Assembly: GCA_010093515.1 (NCBI GenBank)
Contig: MU001676.1
Location: 665,686 to 729,685 of the forward strand
DNA length: 64,000 bases
Origin: Lineolata rhizophorae
Lineage: Eukaryota > Ascomycota > Dothideomycetes > Lineolatales > Lineolataceae
Reading direction: 5' to 3'
Shown here: in pieces, positions 23,301 to 33,621 of the stretch
Position numbering within the stretch: position 1 is the stretch's first letter
Layout: the number at the start of each line of letters is the position of its first letter
Notes under the pieces: model-generated
Database searches by the model: none
What the model saw: only the letters and a program-made list of their open reading frames with translations
What the model was told of the DNA's origin: nothing
Made by a program: the position numbers and the translations under genes

Positions 23301-24054
23301 ATTGTACAGGTTCATCGTCAAGCTCGGGAGTCGGGGGTCGGCGAAATTGATCGTCATTATGCCTGTTAGACTTATCTTTGCGGGAGCTAGGGTATTCTTG
23401 GGATGGCCGTGTGCGCGTCCGACCAAACTCATCCTGGAAGATGTAGTTGCTGTTTTTGGATGAGTAATCTTTGCGCCTTGGGCTCCGCGATCGTGAGCGG
23501 GACCTGTATCGGTGCCTCTTTTTGCCTCCTGCCCGGCTCTCGTCGTCGAAGGGACTTAAGCTTCGCTTCCGAGCCGAGTCCGTATGCGCAGACTTCACAG
23601 TCCGGTTCCCAGCGAGGCCCTCAAGCATAGCAAACGTGTCATCAAGGGCGTCAGCCTTGCCGCTCCTATCAGCCGGATCGAGCTCGGGTGGCTCGGTTCC
23701 AGCAGACCACGTTCGTTCCTTGTCGGGTATCGCTAAGCCTCTAAAGACTCTTCTTTTCCTGTCTCGCTCATCTTCCGGCTCTTGTTCCGCCCATGGCTGG
23801 AGGAGGTTGCCGTTCGTCTTATACTTTGGATGCATAGTGAGGACAAGACGGTCGATGCTCTCAACGAGGCTTTGGGGGAATTCGGCCCCCAGTTCATCGA
23901 GCGCCTTCTTGAAGCCGGAGAGCGACTTGCATTTTAGGTGTTTGTCGATAACAAACTCGGCGAGTGTTGTGTCGTTGAGGCCAAGGTGGTTCTGCAGCTC
24001 GGAGGCCACTTTGGAGACGAGCGACAGGAGCTCGAGAGAAGCCAAGTCGTCCAT
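20392..24054 (-). CDS. PRP22: Pre-mRNA-splicing DEAH-box ATPase Prp22/DHX8
   Basis: This nuclear spliceosomal RNA helicase releases spliced mRNA from the spliceosome. It is a single uninterrupted exon of 1220 aa. Order: a conserved N-terminal helical region (MDDLASLELLSLV...), an Arg-Ser segment (RYRSRSRSRSPRR) near residue 185, and an S1 RNA-binding domain (about 250-327; YKVYIGRVTGIKEYGVFVNL, GLVHVSAM), the hallmark separating Prp22 from Prp2 and Prp16. The DEAH helicase core follows: GDTGSGKTTQ (about 576), TQPRRVAAMS, DEAHER (about 675), SATLD, NIAETSIT and QRAGRAGR. Then come ratchet/HA2 and OB-fold regions and a short Arg/Gly-rich tail. The length matches fungal orthologues. The start at 24054 begins the conserved MDDL block. 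Confidence 0.97.
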   Translation of the reverse strand: MDDLASLELLSLVSKVASELQNHLGLNDTTLAEFVIDKHLKCKSLSGFKKALDELGAEFPQSLVESIDRLVLTMHPKYKTNGNLLQPWAEQEPEDERDRKRRVFRGLAIPDKERTWSAGTEPPELDPADRSGKADALDDTFAMLEGLAGNRTVKSAHTDSARKRSLSPFDDESRAGGKKRHRYRSRSRSRSPRRKDYSSKNSNYIFQDEFGRTRTRPSQEYPSSRKDKSNRHNDDQFRRPPTPELDDEPVQYKVYIGRVTGIKEYGVFVNLVGVKGNRDGLVHVSAMQEGARVNHPGDLVIRNQEVKVKVMKIENSKISLSMKEVDQTTGRDLAPHKRIASGANMEGLGGMNNGRYGNLSSGVPVIEENGGNLGARQRKRMTSPERWEIKQLIASGAISAQDYPDIDEDYNASLNANGQIEEEEDVDIEVREEEPPFLAGQTKQSLELSPIRVVKAPDGSLNRAAMSGETLAKERRDLRQQEAQDRAAQEATKVDLSAQWQDPMVAPEDRKFASELRSAKPDRTNETVPEWKRITQGKEQTGKRTTMSIKEQRESLPVFKFRKQLLEAVREHQLLIVVGDTGSGKTTQLTQYFAEDGFANNGIIGCTQPRRVAAMSVAQRVAEEVGCRLGQEVGYTIRFEDCTSPATRIKYMTDGIMQREILLDPELSKYSVIMLDEAHERTIATDVLFGLLKKALRRRPDLKLIVTSATLDADKFSEYFNKCPIFSIPGRTFPVEIMYSREPESDYLDAALVTVMQIHLTEPPGDILLFLTGKEEIDTSCEILYERMKALGPSVPELIILPIYGALPSEVASRIFEPAPPGSRKVVIATNIAETSITIDGIYYVVDPGFVKQTAYDAKLGMDRLQVTPISQAQAKQRAGRAGRTGPGKCFRLYTEAAFQSEMLPSTIPDIQRQNLSNTILMLKAMGINDLLHFDFMDPPPTNTMLTALEELYALSALDDEGLLTRLGRQMADFPMEPALAKSLIMSVAFNCSEELLTIVAMISAVQTVFHRPKDKQQQADQKKAKFHDPNGDHLTLLNVYNGWKMSNFSVPWCYENFVQPRSMRRAQDVRQQLATIFDRHRLRIVSCGRDTTKVRQALCSGFFRNSARKDPQEGYKTLVEGTPVYMHPSSALFGKPAEHVIYHSLVETTKEYMHNVTSIEPKWLVEAAPTFFKVAPTDRLSKRKKAERIQPLHNRFAGEDDWRLSAQRRQGRGGGGTWG

Positions 24055-24491
24055 GGCGCCGCAGAGAGCCTGGAAGAACTGCGCTGGACAGAGTGGGCTT
24101 CTTCAGGGAGGAAGATTCGTCAAATGGCAATGCGCTGCGGACGGGGACGGTCGAATGGGCTGGAGAGTCTGGGGGTTGCAAACATGCATGTGGCGGAAAT
24201 GTGAGCTGCGAGGCACCGCTAGGCGCATACGGACTTCGCTACCGCGCGCTTCCGTTGTACAGAGTACTTATGTAAGTTAGAGGCCAAGCCGGCCCCGCTG
24301 GCGACCGGGCCGACTACTTCCCGACAAGCCGGCATTTCTGCGGAGCTCTGTCTCAAGCCTCTAGCGCTCACAAGTCACAAAATCAAACACGCGAATTCTG
24401 CCAGCCCAATCGCTCCTTTGGATTTCACAGTGTCAATCGGTCAAACGGTATGGTTCAAGATACAGGAATTTGACCCTACGAGTCCCCGCGC
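24055..24491. other. Prp22 5' flank
   Basis: 437 bp between two minus-strand genes, with no ORF of its own that I can support. Confidence 0.5.
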
Positions 24492-25874
24492 CTAGTCTAT
24501 CTGAATGCACAGCTTTCCAAAATGCTTCTGCTCCCACATGTACTGGTACGCGTCCTTCGCTTCCTCCAACTTGAACACCTTGCCGTCTACCACCGGTTGG
24601 ATTTTATTAGCTTCGATGGCCAGGTTCATGTCCTCCATTTGAAGGCGGGATCCGACCAACAGTCCACGGACCGTGCACAGACTCGATAGGGAGTCCAACA
24701 ATGTTGGCGTCTCCTTGGACATTCCTCCGACGAAGCCGATTATACTGATCACTCCGTCCACCTTGATTGCTTTGAGGGACTGCAAATCGTCCGTTAGCAA
24801 TTGTCTTACAGGTAGCTATCAGACTGCTGCTGACCTGCCCCGCTGTTGTCGGCCCGCAGACATCGACGACGTGTTCCACCCCGGCCCCATTTGGAGTCAA
24901 TGACTTAGCGATTTCGCCCCAGTTTGGATTTTCCTTGTAATTGATAACGTGGTCCGCCCCAAGCTGCTTGAGTTTTTGCATCTTTTGTTCGGAAGACGTA
25001 GTTGCAATCACTTTCGCGCCAGCGGCTTTGGCAAACTTTTACCTCCAGCTGCTTAGTACGAAGTGCCCCATTATAGAGAATGAAAAGGACGTGGTGGAGC
25101 CAACATACCTGCACGGCCCAAACGCTCACGCCTCCTGTTCCTTGGGTCAAAACCGTTTGGCCAGGCTTCAGCGCCCTGCTTTCAAGCCCATAAAGCGCAT
25201 TCCAAGCTGTAAGTCCGGCGCACGTGAGCGTGCTTGCCTCCAACCAATTCAAGTTGGACGGAATTTTAACCAGTCCTTGTTCGTCGAATGCTCCGTATTG
25301 TCTCAAAGTGCCGTCGAGAACACCTCCAAGGCCGCTTTGAAGCCCAGCTGCATCAATGGAGCCAGCGAGGTGAGCTTGATTGAAGAGGGTGGCAACTTTA
25401 TCCCCCATGTTGAATCGAGTTACTCGAGGGCCTGTGGCAACAACTGTACCAGCCCCATCCGAACACGGCACAACCGTGTCGCTCAACGGGAATGGATAGC
25501 GACCCTTGAGAACAGGAGTTAACAGTTGGCCCAACTGGATATAAAAATAGATGTGTATTTTAACTTTGACACCAAGCAAAAACAAAGACTGAAGCTTTGT
25601 AAAGCTCTTTGGAGCTCTCGACATTCAGAAGAACAGTGCAGACAAAAGGAACATACCTTAGGAATGATAAGGTCACGATAATTGAGGGATACAGCATGAA
25701 CTTCAATGCGAAGTTAGTTACCTGGACAAGTTATAATCTCGCGATTACCTTACTTTTCACAAGAACGTCTTTATCTCCTAGTTTTGGCATCGGCACATCC
25801 TCCCTCAGCTTCAACGAGTCAAATCCGTCCCGGCCCTCAACGACCCATTGCTTCAATGTCTGTGGCACTGACAT
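24492..25874 (-). CDS. Medium-chain dehydrogenase/reductase, quinone-oxidoreductase-like
   Basis: A zinc-independent MDR-superfamily NAD(P)H oxidoreductase; the substrate is unknown. The exons are 25754-25874, 25657-25700 (44 nt), 25109-25504, 24835-25035 and 24492-24779, giving 349 aa. The GroES-like half starts MSVPQTLKQWVVEG and contains LNYRDLIIPK and VVPCSDGAG. It lacks the zinc-binding CHTD of true ADHs. The nucleotide-binding motif GTGGVS follows, then FAKAAGAKVIATTSS after intron 3 and LGADHVINYK. The C-terminal half (SLKAIKVDGVISIIGF...) ends HFGKLCIQID. The intron 4 donor reads GTCAGC, weaker than the rest. It resembles fungal MDR members annotated as alcohol dehydrogenase or zeta-crystallin-like. 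The specific reaction cannot be read from sequence. Confidence 0.9.
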
Positions 25875-27404
25875 TGGGGTACTATGAAGCGCTCGAGGAT
25901 ATTCTGGTTGGAGTATTTCGGTATAGTGTCGTGGATCTGTGCGCAGATAACAGGAGCGGCTCCAAGTGGGGACGGTAGCAAGTTAAATATATAGGCATGT
26001 GGCCCCACATCCTGATTAGTACCCTGGTAGGGGGGGGATAAAGCATGACGTGCACGACCGTCGAAATTCCGAAAGAGTGTTCAGGGTAGTGCTAGACCAA
26101 GAGGCACCTACTTAAGTAGGTATATTGCTAGTCGTGGGAACCCCAAGCTGCCGCTGCAGCTTCCTGAGGGAAACAACCGGTTAGACCAGCCTGCTCGACG
26201 CGGTCCCTCTACGGCCGCGTAATTATTAATAACACAAGGTTAGGACGCACTTACTCACGTAGTAGGTACATCGCCAGTCGTGGAAACCCCAAGCTGCCGG
26301 TGCGGCTCCCTGGGGAAAATTAACCGACTAGACCAGCCTGCCCGACACAGCTCTTCCACAGCCGCGCAATTATTAATTACATTGACCACTCACAGCTACC
26401 TTGATCAAGTTCGCTTATGTTGATTACGTTCCGACTAATCGATTGACAAGGAGCGAGTAATTTGAACTTTCATCGATGACAGAAAATAAGTCTTCGAAAT
26501 GATACGCCGTACTACCCCGCTGATAACTCGACCCACCCCGGAAGATTATTCTAACAGCCAGTGGGACTATAGTTAGGAGCTAGGGTGGCGGCGGAGCTTT
26601 TGCCAAATTTTTTTGGGGTTCCATATCTCCGGGGTTACATATCTTTTCCGGTATTTGCAGGGCAGGCCGCGCCGCAACCTCGCCGAACTGCAACCTCAAA
26701 ATGATGCCGGCGCAATTAGGAGCGGGTTGCAAACAGTCCAAACAATCCGGTCTCCTCGGCGTAGTCAATCCTCAGTGCATCCCTGGGTACTGGGCTAGAT
26801 AGAACTCAAGGGACCAAAAGAATTCTCCGTACCTCCCGTCTCAAGCTTCTCCAGGCTTGGCCCTTCAAGCCACGTGTATTTCCAGAAATAGCCTATCTTG
26901 AAGAAACACCCATGCCAAATATTGTACTATATAAAGCCCCTCCACCTAAATAGTCTAACAAGAGACCTAGATTCCCAGCTTAGACCTTTTAAAGTAGCAC
27001 ATATGTATAAATGGGGAATTTACTATGTATTATTTTAGGAGGAGGGTATTGGCCAAGCTATGTAATTGTAAAAAGAATGTCGATCGAGCCCTTCTCATTA
27101 AATAGCGTCTCCATTCCATAGTAGAATAAACCACGGATCATATGGTCACCACAAAGGTCTAGGTCATGGTAAGGACCTTGTTTTGTCACACTGCTAATTG
27201 CCTATTCAAGGACGTCTACTTATACGGTTGCTAGCTACGTTGGCTTGTTTGAAGGTAGCTAGTCACTTTAGTAACTAGTGGTAGCATACTTCGCTAATAG
27301 AAACAATGCCTAGCTGTTTTGAAAATGCATCCACCCACGTAAACGCCCTACGCATTCAAGTAGATGCTAGCGACAAACCTCCCGTTAAACCTCCTCGTCA
27401 GATT
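25875..27404. other. 1.5-kb intergenic region with tandem repeat and AT-rich DNA
   Basis: This is the 5' flank of the oxidoreductase gene and the 3' flank of MET5. It contains a 143-bp tandem repeat (26105-26380, listed separately), an 8-G tract near 26030 and AT-rich sequence from 26800. No gene is supported. Confidence 0.5.
26105..26380 (+). repeat. Tandem repeat, two diverged copies with 143-bp period
   Basis: Copy 1 (26105-26233) and copy 2 (26248-26380) share CACTTA/CACCTA, GTAGGTA, GCCAGTCGTGG, ACCCCAAGCTGCCG, GACCAGCCTGC, GCCGCG and a closing AATTATTAAT. Differences are mostly transitions. The unit has no coding potential and could be a small non-autonomous element or a local duplication. 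Confidence 0.85.
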
Positions 27405-30400
27405 CTACCTCCGCAGTCTGGCGTCGCACAATATTAGCAATTCCTCCAAAGTCATGCGCTTCAATGAGACGATGAGAGGACTTACATCTTCGTGGAAAGT
27501 CTTCCCCTCTGTGGTGGGCTTGATCATTCCAATTCGAATGCAGAAATCACCGAACCGCTCTCCTTCATTTCGCTCAAGCGCATATTGCTTGAGCAACGGC
27601 TTCATAATGCTGAGGATTTCTTCTTCCTTGATGCTAGATCGGTAGAGTTTGTTAAGACGCTGCCCGTGGTATCCACCACCCAAATACATATTATAGGCGC
27701 CATATGCTTTGCCCACAAAGGCGACCTCTGCAAGCCAAGGTCGAGCGCAACCGTTCGGACAGCCTGTCATACGCATGACAATACTATCTTGCCTCAAGCC
27801 TGATTCCTCTACCACCTCCTCAAGCTTCGTAATCAGTTCAGGCAAGTAGCGCTCGCTCTCGGCCATGGCAAGACCGCAAGTTGGGAATGCTACGCACGCT
27901 GAACTGGAAAGTCGAAGGCCGGAGAAATTGGTGTTGTCAAGCTTGTACTTGGCAAGGAGCTCTTTGATAATCGGCAAGTCCCCATCGGAAACGTTGCTCA
28001 AAATGAGATGTTGATTCGCAGTAAGTCTGAACTCGCCCTTATGGACCTTTGCAATCTCCCGGAGACCAGTCTTCATCGGGAATGAAGCAGTATCTTCGAC
28101 GCGACCGTTCTCGATGAACATCGTGAAATGATTAAGGCCCTCCTCGTCTCTCTGCCAACCGAAGGTGTCGATGTTGCTGTCAAAGTGGAACAGCCTGGGA
28201 GACTCAAACTTTTCGCCCCAAAGATCTTCCACTTTGCTGCGGAAGACATCTAAACCCATATCGTCGACCGTATATTTAAGTCTGGCGTGTTTCCGGTTCT
28301 TGCGGTCTCCATGATCCCGTTGGACAAGCATTATCTTTTCGCAAACAATGTGGGCCTTCCCTGCGGGAACAAAACCCATCATACTACCAGTGCGCGGATA
28401 CGTCTTTTTGTTGTTATGTGTAACGCCCATACCACCTCCGACAAGAATGTTGAACCCGTCAAGTCGGCCATCTGAGGCCTTGATAGCGATGAGACCGATG
28501 TCATGAGCATAGACATCAGTGTCGTTGTACGGAGGGATAGCCATGCTAATTTTAAACTTTCGAGGAAGATATGTAGGCCCATAAAGCGGCTCGTGATCTA
28601 CCACAGCGTCACCCGCGACTTGCGTTTTCTTGTCGTTTTCGTCGGTCAACCAAATTTCGTGATACGCTGTAGTCGACGGGAGAAGGTGGTCGCTGATCTT
28701 TTTGGCCACTGCCCAAACATCGGCGTGAGATTTTGAGTGCTGGGGTAGACTACTGCACATGACATTGCGGTTGACATCACCGCAGGCAGCGATAGTTGTC
28801 ATCAGGGCCCTGTTGATGGCTTGCATAGCGGGACGTAGCTTTCCCTTGACCACCCCGTGGAACTGGAACGTTTGCCTCGTAGTCAATTTCATAGTTTCAT
28901 TCCCTAGATTCGTGCTGATATCGTCCATTTGAATCCATTGACTCGGAGTGGCAACGCCACCAGGTAGTCGGCACCGGATCATGAATGCGTACGCTGGTTC
29001 TAGTCCTTGAGCTTTCCTCTCATCTCGAAGATCTCTATCGTCTTGCATGTACGTGCCATGGAATTTTGTGAGCTGCTGGTCACTAGCGGAGATAGCGCCC
29101 GTTGTTTCGTCCCTTAAACCTTCGGCAATGGTCCCTCGGAGGTAATTGGAGGCTGCTTTAATGTCCTCGTTTGTCAATGGCGGAGGTTCTTCGGGGAGAT
29201 CTGCTACCTTGTCGACCCCCAATACTTTCCAAAGCTTCGGTTCCCATTCGGCATACCCGGTCTGGAATGCGTCCGGATCTTGGTCATCACCTAATCCGCA
29301 CTCAACGAGTGATTTACCACCAAGAGCAAGGATTCTGGCATACAAATCTTTGCCGGGCTTGTTGTAGTAGATCTTGTCCTCCTTCCGAGGCCAGTAATGA
29401 CTGTCTCCAAGGCCGAACACTGAGAAATTTACCCCAGACAGCTCTAGGTCTGTCGAATTCTTCACCGCCTCCCAAAATGCGCGACCATTTTGAGGGAACT
29501 CCCCCTGACCTGCGGTACTCGTGATCATTATCACATTTTCCTCGGTCGACAGATCTTCGATTGGATAGTCATCCATTGCCATGACCATGGTTTTCAAGCC
29601 CCTAGCTTTGCCTCTGTTCCCTAACCTTTTTGCGAGACCTTCAGCATTACCGTTGTCGGATGCAAACAAAATAGTCATGGGAGCGCCGTAAAGTCCTTCG
29701 AGAAGTTCGTTGTACGCGTCCTTCGCCTTCCTCTTCTGTAGCGCGCGAACTTCGGAACCATACGATCCAGACAGGTTGGAAGCCAGATCTGGGTGCCGTT
29801 TCATGACCTGAGTCATGTAGTTGTCCCTCTTCAGGAACTCCTCCAATTCTCTTCTGATCCTTTCGGAATCGAGTTTGAAGTTCGGCTCTCCGTGTTCTCC
29901 GCCATTGGGATCCCATCTGTAGAGGGGCCAGTACCCTATGTCGACAGCCTTTTTGGTCTCTTGAAGAGCAGTCAAAGGAGAGTCATCTTCCCGACTGTAG
30001 GGCAAATACGCCACTACGACAGATGGACCGTTGAACTTGTCTGCCTCGATCATTGCCGAAAGCACCTGGGTATAAGAACTGTAGACCGCTACAGAAGCGA
30101 CATACGCATTTCCAAAGTTCATCGCGTATAGTCCGATATCCTTTTTACGCCTTACTGCATCTGTTGCCGCGCGCTCAGAATACGGTTGCGATTCGATAAT
30201 GAGCATGTTGACGTTTGCTCCAGATGCAATGACGTGGTGAACGCCCGAATTTCCCAGATCATAGGCCCACGAATTAGACCCGATCAGCCATTGCGATTCT
30301 TTCAGCAACATTGACCTGGCTGACAACAATTCGTTCGCCAGAGGTGATCCGTCGACGGATAGTCTCGAGACAACTTCGGGCGCAAGACAGTTCGCTTTTT

Positions 30401-32191
30401 TGGAATCATCGGCTTGGAGTGCCCATTTGGACAGCCAATTCCGAGGCGCATCAGTGGTGAACGGGTGGGATTTAATCGCTGCCTGCACTTTGCTAATGAA
30501 ATCCTGCCGCCGTTGAGACCTGGCGATAAGTGATCCGAACCCATATTCTGGGCTTGCAGATAATCGAGACGAGATCCCGGCGTGGCTGGATTGAAGTTGG
30601 TTGGCGATGTAGAGACGGTCTCCAAACAACTGATCCAATATCTTAAGATAGGCATTTTCTAGCTCTGGTCTCATAAGAGGTGGTTCTGGAGCTCGGGTCG
30701 TCGGGCCATCGGGCCTCCCGATTTCTAAATTCTGAATTGGAGCTTCAGAAAGTAGATTTTGGAAGATACCTCTTAGGGCCTGTTGAATGGTGGCTGGCTC
30801 GATATATCCCAATTTATAGCCAATAATGACCGGCGTAGTTCCCGCAGCGGTTTTAAATGACATCAACAAGTCTAGAAGGAGGGGTCCCCATTTGGTCGTT
30901 TTCCTCCGGATCTGCTCGAGAACGGATATGCGTTTGACAGTTCGAGGCAGTGTAGCGGCTGCCTTTGATCCTAGCCAGGGTCTGTACAATCTCGTTGTAA
31001 GAATCCCAGCCTTGGCGTAAAGGTCCGAAGAATTTGCTCTATCAATTGCCTGAGCAAACATGACCGGATCCGACCCAAAGATAAACAGGGCGTTTTCAGC
31101 ATCTGCGGGACCGGAGTACGTAAACGCATCGTATGAGCGGCCCGTGGAAGTCCTTATGGCATCCCAAATCTGAGAGACCAAGTTGTAGATACCGTCCGAA
31201 GTTATTGGCCGAGTCTCAATGGACTCTACAGAAGTAGCCAGCGATGATACCCGGCCACTATCATCGCTACTTTCCCTCCGAGACGACTCTGCGGATGACG
31301 CCGTGACGCTTCCAGCTTCGGGTCCTTTCTGGGCGGCTCCATTTCCAATTTCGGTGGGATGCGTCACACCAGTAGCGGAGTTTTGATTGTGGGGAAGTGT
31401 TGTGGAGGGCGTCCGTCCATCTTCGGCGTACAAGCCGCCGTCAGGCGCCGTCGAGTCCCCGGATGCAGGTGCGACACCAACGTCGAGTAATTGACGGACA
31501 AGATCTAGCTGCTCCAAAGGTATAGGGTCATCCGCTTCCATATTCGCCGAAGAGAAGAAGTGAATGACACCCTTCCCAGAGCGCCTCGCGAGAGCGTGGG
31601 CAGCCAAGGCCATATCCTGAACTTCTTGCAGACTCTCGGATTGGAGCATAACGAAGCCGGACTGCCTTATCGAGGTGATGTCCGAATAGTCCGGGTACCT
31701 GGATGGCTGGAGAGACACATGCATGACCACCGGGCATTGAGCGAGCTGATAGAGGTGCGGAACCGACTGGACCAGGACGTGGGAAGGAGAGGTGACGGAA
31801 ACGGCCTTGCCATTTCGGGCGGGGCCGAGGGCAGAGAGCAACGGGTCGACATTTTCCCGGACGGGGAGGACCTGTGGGACAAGAGCACCGGTTAGAGCTG
31901 CGCGGTCGGGTCTTTCAAAATGTTGAAGGCCTACCTCCGGGGCGGTCTTGGCGACGACGCTAGGGACCTTCTTCTGGGCGAAGGTACGGAGATGCTTGGA
32001 GAACTCGGAGTCGGCAGCGAGACTGGGCTGGACCGAAACGACGACGTCGCTGGAAAGATAGGATATCCTCGCCGCTGCAACGCGGGGACGGTGTCAATTG
32101 AGCGTGCGGGGCGGACGAAGCAGGGTGGGAGCGGCGGGGCAGGGGCGGGGCACGACTTACCAGCCTCTCCGGCGGTGATGATGGACGCCAT
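27405..32191 (-). CDS. MET5: Sulfite reductase [NADPH] hemoprotein beta subunit
   Basis: The product reduces sulfite to sulfide in assimilatory sulfur metabolism, with the flavoprotein MET10 as partner. The exons are 32161-32191 (31 nt), 31935-32074 and 27405-31871, giving 1545 aa, the usual size for fungal MET5. Order: a pyruvate:ferredoxin-oxidoreductase-like N-terminal region; a flavodoxin domain from about residue 788 (MTILFASDNGNAEG, TSTAGQGEFP); then the siroheme/[4Fe-4S] sulfite reductase core. The four cluster/siroheme cysteines lie in SSSACVAFPTCGL (about 1382-1388) and RMTGCPNGCARP (about 1427-1431). The short first exons encode MASIITAGEA and ISYLSSDVVV, a block conserved at the N-terminus of this family, which fixes the start. 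It diverges from the FAD synthetase gene across a 365-bp shared promoter. Confidence 0.96.
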
Positions 32192-32556
32192 GACGGGCGG
32201 CGGTGGAAGGAGGAGACGCGGAAGGGGAGGGAGAGGGCGAGAAGGGCCACGGCGACTCTTATTTTGCGATGACCATATCGGAGTCGGGGGCGACGTGATT
32301 GGCCAGGCGTTGCGTGATCACGCAGCCGCGGCCGTTGGGGAAGGCGGCGCCAGGGCCCGCCGTCGTGCGCGCCTGCCATTGCTCATTCGCGCGTCCGTTG
32401 TCGTGATCGGAAGAGGCCCGGGCTGGCCGGCGCCTTCCCCACACGCGCACGCTCCTCCGACTCACCACCGACATCAGCATGCAGCCCCGTCGTCGTCCGC
32501 GCCTCCGCCGCCCGCCTGCCTGATGTCTTGGACACCGCAGCCCACGCGCGCCCGCA
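32192..32556. promoter_or_regulatory. Bidirectional promoter of MET5 and FAD synthetase
   Basis: 365 bp separate the two start codons. It holds a perfect 14-bp palindrome, TGCGTGATCACGCA, at 32311-32324 and an inverted CCAAT box (ATTGG) at 32298-32302. The palindrome has a bZIP-like symmetrical half-site, but it is neither the CACGTG of Cbf1/MetR nor a good match to the Neurospora CYS3 consensus, so the regulator is unknown. Confidence 0.6.
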
Positions 32557-33621
32557 ATGCCCGACTCTCGCGCTGGCTGCTCCTCCGGCGCCAGCGCCGA
32601 CAGCGCCAGCTGCAACGACCATGATCGCTATGACTCCTCCGCCGCCGTGGCTACCTCCGCCGCCGCCGCCGCCGCCGTCGCTCCCCCCTCGCCACTCGTC
32701 CCGAACGCGCCGCTGCCCTTGCCCGACATCTGCGCGCGCCTGCACCAGCACGTTTCCGACTTCCTGGCCGAGGCGGACGCATCCGATCGGCTGAAGAGAG
32801 TGCGGCATCAGACGAGAGTCTCGTTGGGCGTTATCGAGCAGGCTTTGGACAAGTACACGTGCGTTTCCTCGCCCCGCCTGCATCCCCCTCGGTCCATCCG
32901 CCCCGCCGTGTTTGCCCGCGCGAGTTGACCGCGCCCCAGTCTGCCGGAGCTCTCCTTGTCCTACAACGGCGGCAAGGACTGTCTCGTCCTCCTCGTCCTC
33001 TACCTCAGCGCGCTGCATTCAAAGGGTGTTCTGGCTTCCCCAGCCACCTCGCGCCAGCCCATCCAATGTGTCTACATCCAAGCCCCCGATCCGTTTCCCG
33101 AGGTTGAGAATTTCGTCAAGAGCAGCGCCCAGGCTTATTCCCTCTCCCTGGCCACCTACGCGAAGTCGATGAAGGCGGCTTTCGCCGATTATCTTGCCGA
33201 CAAGCCTCGCGTTAAGGCCATATTCGTCGGAACACGTAGGACCGACCCGCACGGCGAATTCCTCACCCACTTTGACCCTACCGACCACGGTTGGCCAGAT
33301 TTCATGCGAATACATCCTGTCATTGACTGGCATTACGTCGAGATTTGGACGGTAAGCCTGTCCGGCCTTGCGAACTGTACGGAGCTACTGACGACCACAA
33401 AGTTCATCCGCCACCTCCGTATCCCGTATTGCTCGCTGTACGACAGAGGCTACACGTCACTCGGAGGCATGAGCGACACGCATCCAAACCCGGCCTTGCG
33501 AAGGGTGACCGTGTCAAGCCGCGACAATCTCGAAGATTCAACCGCCGGAGGCAACCCCTCATATCGTCCGGCGTACGAGTTGATCGAAGACCTTGAAGAA
33601 AGGCTTGGCCGAGATAAATGA
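32557..33621 (+). CDS. FAD1: FAD synthetase (FMN adenylyltransferase), PAPS-reductase fold
   Basis: The product adenylates FMN with ATP to give FAD. The exons are 32557-32858, 32940-33351 and 33403-33621, giving 310 aa. Residues 1-60 are low-complexity, with a poly-Ala stretch, then a helical region (ICARLHQHVSDFL...) and the ATP-pyrophosphatase-type loop LSYNGGKDCLV. Further signatures are FVGTRRTDPHG, HPVIDWHYVEIW, RIPYCSLYDRGYTSLGG and PNPALR, all typical of eukaryotic Fad1. The first intron separates the N-terminal helix from the loop. The second splits EIWT from FIRHLRIPY. The start at 32557 is the first ATG in this frame; the low-complexity N-terminus makes the exact start less certain. 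It diverges from MET5. Confidence 0.93.

Noticed and set aside
22798-24280. Long plus-strand frames (221 and 269 aa) opposite Prp22
   Set aside because: They lie wholly or largely antisense to the conserved Prp22 frame and encode no recognisable domain; they are shadows of the real gene.
32383-33018. 211-aa minus-strand frame over the FAD synthetase 5' end
   Set aside because: Antisense to the supported FAD synthetase exons; Gly/Ala/Arg-rich with no family match.
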